Below are positions 59,308 to 64,000 of a stretch of DNA of 64,000 nt, one piece after another (position 1 is the first letter of the stretch; each line of letters begins with the position of its first letter). Both the position numbers and the translations under genes were made by a program. Origin of the DNA: SIG672 sp045605765 (GTDB taxonomy: Bacteria > Bacillota > Clostridia > Oscillospirales > CAG-272); contig JAZUQQ010000030.1 in NCBI GenBank assembly GCA_045605765.1, positions 1 to 64,000 of the forward strand, written 5' to 3'. A model generated the notes under the pieces. It did no database searches. It was not told where the DNA came from and worked only from the letters and a program-made list of their open reading frames with translations.

Positions 59308-60267
59308 CTAAGCGGTATTTCGCTCGTTTTCGGACACTATTTTGCATCCTCGAAAATAATATAAAAGTATGTCATCATAAGAAAATCCGTTTTCAGCCAT
59401 TTCTCTTGCTCCCCACAGGCTCATTCCAAGTCCGTTTCCCTCTCCATAGGTGCGTATTACTATACCGCCGTATGCCTGCTCAATTTCAAAGCACATAGAT
59501 CGAAGTCCAAGTATCTTAGCAAAACCATCTGCTGAGATATCTTGCATATAAATATTTACAGTTTCTACTCTCCCTGCACCGTTAAGTGTGAGAATCGGCG
59601 AGGCGTCGATCCCGGCAATATCCATGTTTTCAAAAAAATGCCCTAGTTTTCGTGAAAGATCACCTTCCAAAATAAAGGTCTCTTTTAGCTGTGCTTTTTC
59701 AGGAGTAATAACAGGTTCAAGATAAGGGTATTCCCTACCAAGTACATTGAACGAGCTCTCGGTAGTAATATGAGAAGATTTATGTATAAGAGCCAGAGCA
59801 TAACTGTTTTTATAAAGTAAAATTTTGCCCTCGGTATCCTCTAATGAACGGTATATTGCAGAAACAATATTTTCGCCGCTATCTCCGTGTTTTTTTATAT
59901 ATTCTTCCCTTTTTACGTAAGGAAGACTGTATGAACAATCACAGTAATCGGCATCGGTATAACAAAGCTCACGGCAGGCACCTTTAAGATAAAGCGAAGC
60001 GCTCCTCATAGCAACTGCCGCCGCACGAAGTGTCTCCTCACCGTAATTTTCGTCTATCTGTGCGAGTAAAATGCCGATTATATAATCGTTTTGTGTTAGT
60101 TTATAACTCTCTCCGCTATCGTGAAAATATAGTGTAACATTGTCGTCTTCTGTATTTTTAGAAATTTTTTTATAAATTCCTGATCCTATAATAGGAAGTG
60201 CGGTTGCAAGTAGAACGAGAAGAAGCATTATAAGGACGCTAAAACGCAAATTTTTCAAATAAATCAC
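59308..60267 (-). CDS. SpoIID/LytB-family protein with altered active-site residues
   Basis: The 319-residue protein has an N-terminal membrane anchor and a SpoIID domain. SpoIID is a lytic transglycosylase acting in spore engulfment. The region normally AAEMPxxF with the catalytic Glu reads LLAQIDENYGEETLRAAAVA, a Gln in place of that Glu. The C-terminal GHGVGMSQWGA motif reads GNGLGMSLWGA, losing its His. Activity is therefore doubtful. The start is GTG at 60267 or TTG at 60258 behind GGTGAT, and it overlaps a 13-bp hairpin. Confidence 0.82.
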   Translation of the reverse strand: MIYLKNLRFSVLIMLLLVLLATALPIIGSGIYKKISKNTEDDNVTLYFHDSGESYKLTQNDYIIGILLAQIDENYGEETLRAAAVAMRSASLYLKGACRELCYTDADYCDCSYSLPYVKREEYIKKHGDSGENIVSAIYRSLEDTEGKILLYKNSYALALIHKSSHITTESSFNVLGREYPYLEPVITPEKAQLKETFILEGDLSRKLGHFFENMDIAGIDASPILTLNGAGRVETVNIYMQDISADGFAKILGLRSMCFEIEQAYGGIVIRTYGEGNGLGMSLWGAREMAENGFSYDDILLYYFRGCKIVSENERNTA

Positions 60268-60307
60268 CCGTAATATTTTATATTTTTTACATACAAAATA
60301 TTACGGG
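60267..60307 (-). promoter_or_regulatory. Hairpin at the start of the SpoIID-like gene
   Basis: CCCGTAATATTTT pairs perfectly with AAAATATTACGGG. It lies between the MATE stop and the SpoIID-like start and abuts the GGTGAT ribosome-binding region, so it may act as a weak terminator or a translational control. Confidence 0.5.
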
Positions 60308-60317
60308 AAATGTAAAT

Positions 60318-61694
60318 TTAATATTTTTCCTTATCTTTAATCGGGATACTTTTCTTCCAGCTTCCAGTAAGATAGAACACGAGACCGATAAAGAAGGGGG
60401 TATATCCTGCAATAGCATCTCCGAGCCAAAATCCGAAATAACCCATCCTAAATGTTAGTCCGAGAAGTACGGCAAGTCCGATCCTTAGAACTATCCCGTC
60501 TAGAATAGCAGTAATAAAATTCAAACTCGTATTTCCGCTTCCGTTTATGAGTGCATTCATTACCGCACGCAGTGAGCTTGCAAGGAACATAAGAAGAGCG
60601 ATCGGAACGTACTCACCCGAGAGTTTAAGCGCTTCCTGACTAGACTCGTTTGCAAAGAGTCCAAACACCTCTTCGGGAAACAGTACGATTATAACCGAGA
60701 AAATTGCTACTATGGCGAGAGTTACACAAAGCACATCTTTGAGTATCTTGTTAACTCTTTTGAACTCTCCTGCGACGATATTTTGTCCTATCATAGTAGA
60801 ACCTGCGGTGTTCATAGCATTAGAGAAAAGATTTACGACTGAGGCAAGCTTGTTGGCAATTCCGGAGAACGCCGAAACCGCAACGCCGTATCCGTTTATC
60901 CACGCATTGACGAACAGCTTGGATACCTGTATCGATGCGAATTTTATTGCCATGGGCGCGCCGAGCTTTATGAAAGAAATCAGCATATTCTTATCCCAAA
61001 CTATAAAATCACGGAGAGATATATTGAGTTCAAATTCCTTTTTCTTTATTACAAGAAACATCGTACAACAGATAAAGCTTATTGCTTGGCTTATTACAGT
61101 GGCAAGAGCGGCTCCGCCCGCGCCCATATCTTTAACAAATAAAATATCAAGAAATATGTTCGTTATAGTCGCAATTCCAATAAAAACAAGAGGGTGCTTT
61201 GAATCACCCATACCGCGAAGTATGGCGCTTACTACATTATATCCGTAAATAAAGATAAGTCCCGTTATACATATCGTAGAATATGCCATAGCACCGTCGT
61301 AAGCCTCGCTCGGCGTATTCATAAGAGAAAGCATCTCCTTCTGGAAAACTATTCCCAAAACGCTTACAGTTACGGCACAAAGCAGAAGAAATCCGCTCAT
61401 AGTACCAACAAATTTTCCGATCTTCTCTTTTTGCTTTGCCCCAATGTATCGTGCAATCAGGATCTGACCTGCGCTTGCAAAGCCCATTCCGATAAACGTC
61501 AGAAGATTGGTCACGTCGCCTCCGACCGAAACGGCGGAAATTCCGACCTCTCCCATTACGTTTCCGACGACGATCATATCGACCATACTGTAAACGACTT
61601 GGAGTATGTTCGAAAGAAGTAGTGGGAAGGCAAATACGATTAGTTGTTTCGTTATATTTCCCTTTGTAAAATCTTTTATGTGAGATCTGTTCAT
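60318..61694 (-). CDS. MATE-family multidrug/metabolite efflux transporter
   Basis: The 458-residue, twelve-helix protein has the DinF/NorM-type start TKGNITKQLIVFAFPLLLSN, the YSMVDMIVVGNVMG helix, RGMGDSKHPL after TM5 and IGQNIVAGEFKR in the second half. It exports organic cations or metabolites with Na+ or H+. There is no good Shine-Dalgarno near the ATG, and a ~95-nt leader with a strong hairpin precedes it. Confidence 0.93.
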   Translation of the reverse strand: MNRSHIKDFTKGNITKQLIVFAFPLLLSNILQVVYSMVDMIVVGNVMGEVGISAVSVGGDVTNLLTFIGMGFASAGQILIARYIGAKQKEKIGKFVGTMSGFLLLCAVTVSVLGIVFQKEMLSLMNTPSEAYDGAMAYSTICITGLIFIYGYNVVSAILRGMGDSKHPLVFIGIATITNIFLDILFVKDMGAGGAALATVISQAISFICCTMFLVIKKKEFELNISLRDFIVWDKNMLISFIKLGAPMAIKFASIQVSKLFVNAWINGYGVAVSAFSGIANKLASVVNLFSNAMNTAGSTMIGQNIVAGEFKRVNKILKDVLCVTLAIVAIFSVIIVLFPEEVFGLFANESSQEALKLSGEYVPIALLMFLASSLRAVMNALINGSGNTSLNFITAILDGIVLRIGLAVLLGLTFRMGYFGFWLGDAIAGYTPFFIGLVFYLTGSWKKSIPIKDKEKY

Positions 61695-61722
61695 TGCTTG
61701 TACTGCGACATCTCAAAATGAA

Positions 61723-61816
61723 ACACCCGCGAAGATGCGGGTGTAAGTAACTGTCAGACTCTTCCCTTTCGTTTTCTTACCTATGTAATTATACTATAAT
61801 AAGCATAAAATGTCAA
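61723..61816 (-). promoter_or_regulatory. Promoter and structured leader of the MATE gene
   Basis: On the minus strand TTGACA (61816-61811) and TATAAT (61793-61788) are 17 bp apart. The leader contains an 8-bp perfect hairpin ACACCCGC/GCGGGTGT (61744-61723) followed by TTCATTTT, resembling an attenuator. It matches no riboswitch class I could recall. Confidence 0.6.
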
Positions 61817-61865
61817 GTTTTGATATGCTCTTTTGTATGTATTTCTGTGTATTATATAAACACCA

Positions 61866-61887
61866 AAGCCGCTCTTTCGAGCGGCTT
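61866..61887 (-). terminator. Terminator-like hairpin beyond the minus-strand gene remnant
   Basis: AAGCCGCTC pairs perfectly with GAGCGGCTT around a 4-nt loop. It directly follows the stop of the gene-tail fragment; no strong T-run is present. Confidence 0.55.
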
Positions 61888-61892
61888 GTTGT

Positions 61893-61985
61893 TTATTCAA
61901 ATTCCTTTATGAGCTTATACGTATAATTATCATCAAGTTCAGCGAAAACTTCATCTACATTTTCCTTGTATGAATCTCCGTCCCA
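61893..61985 (-). pseudogene. C-terminal remnant of an unidentified gene
   Basis: About 30 codons on the minus strand (WDGDSYKENVDEVFAELDDN, then YTYKLIKEFE and stop) look like a genuine protein tail and are followed by a terminator-like hairpin. Upstream the frame runs into antisense of the GH20 remnant, so the gene's body is missing. Confidence 0.5.
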
Positions 61986-63033
61986 TGATGTGGAACGATA
62001 TGATCTTCTGCTACGCTTCAAAGCACATAGAAAATATGAAAAGGACACCGTCATACCTAAGCATATCGAGGAAGCTATGCCCAAGAATATGGACCTCGTT
62101 TATTGGAATTACGAGGACGAGACCTGCGGTAAGCTTTATATCGAAAAGAACCGTTCGATCGGTAATCCCGTCATCTTTGCGGGCGGTGTTTGGATCTGGG
62201 GCGGAGCGCTCCCCGATAACGCCTTCTCGGGATATTTTCACGAAAGGGCGCTTGCCGACTGTAAGGCTTGCGGCGTTGAGGAGGTATGCCTGACAGTATG
62301 GAGTTTTTGCGTTTCGGTTTATCAGACCTCGCTTCTTGAAGCGGCTAGATACGCCGAGCACGCCTTCGAGCCGAATGCGGATAAGCTTCCCGAAAGATTT
62401 GAGTTCATTACCGGCGCGTCCTTTGAGGCGTTCTACGATATGTCCAACTTCCACGCGCTTCACAAGGAGGGCGAGATCGACTACGATTCTATGTCCTACG
62501 ACGAGCGCTTCTACGGCAACAAGTTTATGCATCAGGACGTAATGATGGGACTTTACGACGAGAAGCTCTTCCGTGAGCCCAGAAGCGAGCATTACAGAAG
62601 AATGGTTGATCAGTACGCAGGCTACGTTGCCCGTCAGGACGAGTGGTGCTGGCTCTACGAGTATTGCTACTCCATATTCAAGATGCTCTCCATCAAGTGC
62701 TATATTGCAGAGAGACTCGTTCCCGCCTACAAGTCGGGCGATCTTGCAACTCTCCGTCTTATCCTTGAGGAAAAGCTCCCCGCGCTCGAGCAGGCTTGGA
62801 GCGAGGTCTACGAAGGTCATATGTACCACAAGGACAATTATCTCCGTCCCTTCGGAGCAGAACGAATGGATATGATCTACGGCACTCACATTATGAGAAC
62901 AAAGTACGCTATCCGCCGCCTCGGTTATTATCTTTCCGGTCAGGTTGACTCTCTTCCCGAGCTTGAGGAGAAAAGATTTGACGAGGGCGCTGCGGCTTGG
63001 GGATGGGAATTCGAAAATCTGATAGATATATAA
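61976..63033 (+). pseudogene. GH20 beta-N-acetylhexosaminidase remnant, N-terminus lost and frameshifted
   Basis: From 61976 one frame reads LRPMMWNDMIFCYASKHIEN, a GH20 catalytic-barrel segment. Near 62035-62042 the homology jumps to the next frame (DTVIPKHIEEAMPKNMDLVY). It then runs uninterrupted to 63033 through GGVWIWGGALPDNAFSGYFH and the C-terminal helical region, ending WGWEFENLIDI. The catalytic DE region and everything before it are missing. GH20 enzymes release N-acetylhexosamines from glycans. The 355-residue open frame looks intact only because its first ~25 codons are out of frame with the homology. Confidence 0.8.
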
Positions 63034-63110
63034 CGCCCGCACTAAGCGATGACGCTTGACTTTCGGAGAACTACCATTACATTTTTAACAACTCAACCAA
63101 TAAAAAAAGA

Positions 63111-63155
63111 AACGGGGATACTGTGACAACTGCGCAATATCCCTGTTTTTCGTTC
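63111..63155 (-). terminator. Terminator of the ABC-2 permease gene
   Basis: AACAGGGATA and TATCCCCGTT pair (one G-T) on the minus strand, followed by a long T-rich run. Confidence 0.75.
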
Positions 63156-63167
63156 AATAAAGAACTT

Positions 63168-64000
63168 TTATCCGTTTTTTCTTTTCATATTAACGAGCAA
63201 ATAAGCCGCTACCAAGAGAACCGTTGCCCCTATAAGAATAAGATACATAACGTACTCGGGAACCTTAATATCGAAGAAATACAGATTGCAATCCATCGCA
63301 TCGCGGAGAGAGTCGATCGCTTCCTTCGGTATTCCCTCCTTTTCAAGCTCTTCGATACCGCCTCGCATAGCGTGATTTCTCATAAGCGAGGTTCCGTACG
63401 TACCGGGAAGAAATGAAATAAAGACTTGCAGACCTTCGGCAAAGGAGGATATGGGCATATACGCGCCGCTTATAAAGCCGTATCCGGAGCTTACTATCGT
63501 TCCTACCGCAGATACCTGACCTTGCGTTGTCAGGAAGCAATTTATAAGCGAGGCGAGAACGGTACCGAAAAGTGAAAGCAATACAACGTCCAAAAGCAAT
63601 AGCAGCAGATCGGCAACGGAAATGTACCACCCCACAATAGCAACGTAAATAAAACAGATCAAGGCGGCAAAAAGGCATACCGTCAAGGTAGAGATCAGAT
63701 TCGCTACGTAATACCCCAGACTCAACTGACGTGATCCGACGGGCGAAACCAGAAAATCCTTTAAGACGCCGCTTGATTTATCGTTGACCGAAAGGAAGCT
63801 TGAGCAAAAAGCAACGGTAACGCAAGAAACGGCAAGAATCGAAGAGGTAAGCTGACTTCCTACAAGGCCGTTAATAAGGCGCTCGGGAATATCTAAGCCT
63901 GTCGGCAGGTTCATAATAAAGCTATCCTTATATACGTCTCCGAGGAAACTGACGTAAAGCACCAGAAGTATAGCGGGAGTGATCAGCGATGTGAAGAACA
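63168..64000 (-). CDS. ABC-2 type transporter permease, start beyond window
   Basis: The frame is open to the right edge (reading FFTSLITPAILLVLYVSFLG before the GTG at 63962), so the N-terminus lies outside. The visible ~277 residues have the ABC-2 permease layout: five or six helices, the NDKSSGVLKDFLVSPVGSRQ coupling region, FGTVLASLINCFL, and the late-helix motif SGYGFISGAYMPISSF. It ends in a basic KRKNG tail. The matching ATPase is probably upstream, outside the window. The substrate is unknown. Confidence 0.85.
   Translation of the reverse strand, partial: FFTSLITPAILLVLYVSFLGDVYKDSFIMNLPTGLDIPERLINGLVGSQLTSSILAVSCVTVAFCSSFLSVNDKSSGVLKDFLVSPVGSRQLSLGYYVANLISTLTVCLFAALICFIYVAIVGWYISVADLLLLLLDVVLLSLFGTVLASLINCFLTTQGQVSAVGTIVSSGYGFISGAYMPISSFAEGLQVFISFLPGTYGTSLMRNHAMRGGIEELEKEGIPKEAIDSLRDAMDCNLYFFDIKVPEYVMYLILIGATVLLVAAYLLVNMKRKNG

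Noticed and set aside
62011..63042. 343-residue open frame antisense to the GH20 remnant
   Set aside because: The plus strand carries clear GH20 homology; the antisense product has no family features.
1..64000. CRISPR array, rRNA operon, prophage or toxin-antitoxin system
   Set aside because: No regularly spaced direct repeats with unique spacers, no rRNA sequence, no phage structural genes and no paired small toxin/antitoxin genes were seen.

Overview
The window looks like chromosome of a low-to-mid GC, anaerobic member of class Clostridia, probably an uncultured gut lineage. This rests on the gene set: pyruvate formate-lyase with its activase, indolepyruvate:ferredoxin oxidoreductase, a bifurcating NfnAB-type pair, a split transketolase, the rplU-prp-rpmA cluster with a Prp-cleavable L27, FeoA/FeoB with a Cys-rich FeoB partner, and near-consensus TTGACA-17-TATAAT promoters. 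Taxonomy is inference; no rRNA or marker phylogeny is available here.

Layout. 0-4.3 kb: 3' part of guaB, then pflBA. 4.4-10 kb: uxaC, two tandem paralogous AraC-type regulators behind three 21-bp-phased repeats, and a GLUG/Cys-repeat surface protein. 10-16.8 kb: YfcE-like phosphodiesterase, tktN/tktC, the iorAB operon on the minus strand, an amidohydrolase and a YerC/TrpR-type regulator. 16.8-31.8 kb: tRNA-Arg(CCG) with a duplicated 3' end, then a long minus-strand run (HU, comEC, a 2.4-kaa cyclic-glucan-synthase-like enzyme, two M16 peptidases, lgt, folD) that could be one transcription unit from the HU promoter. 31.9-38.7 kb: CDF transporter, iron-sulfur flavoprotein, tRNA-Arg(ACG), zinc-ribbon/LRR membrane protein, HD hydrolase, a QueH-Nudix fusion and glnA. 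38.8-42.8 kb: decayed EamA transporter, a fumarate-reductase-like FeS/flavoprotein pair with a small membrane protein, and an IS200/IS605 left-end remnant. 42.8-50.6 kb: gpmI, nfnAB, ZIP transporter, L21 leader-rplU-prp-rpmA, argH. 50.6-55.3 kb: pyridoxal kinase with a divergent, C-terminally truncated MocR regulator, then feoA-feoB-Cys-rich protein with two identical-core palindromic operators. 55.3-55.83 kb: a non-coding scar holding a ribokinase fragment and a series of inverted repeats with DnaA-box-like sequences. 55.8-64 kb: sugar-phosphate epimerase, folT-folC-ORF under a THF-type riboswitch, a degenerate SpoIID-like protein, a MATE transporter with a structured leader, a broken GH20 hexosaminidase at a rearrangement junction, and an ABC-2 permease running off the end.

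Much of this is core fermentative and redox metabolism (PFL, IOR, Nfn, transketolase, phosphoglycerate mutase) plus folate uptake and use, iron uptake and hexuronate use. The accessory interest is mostly non-coding: hairpins that enclose Shine-Dalgarno sequences, an apparent AUU start codon, phased operator repeats, att-like tRNA fragments and the inverted-repeat region near 55.6 kb.
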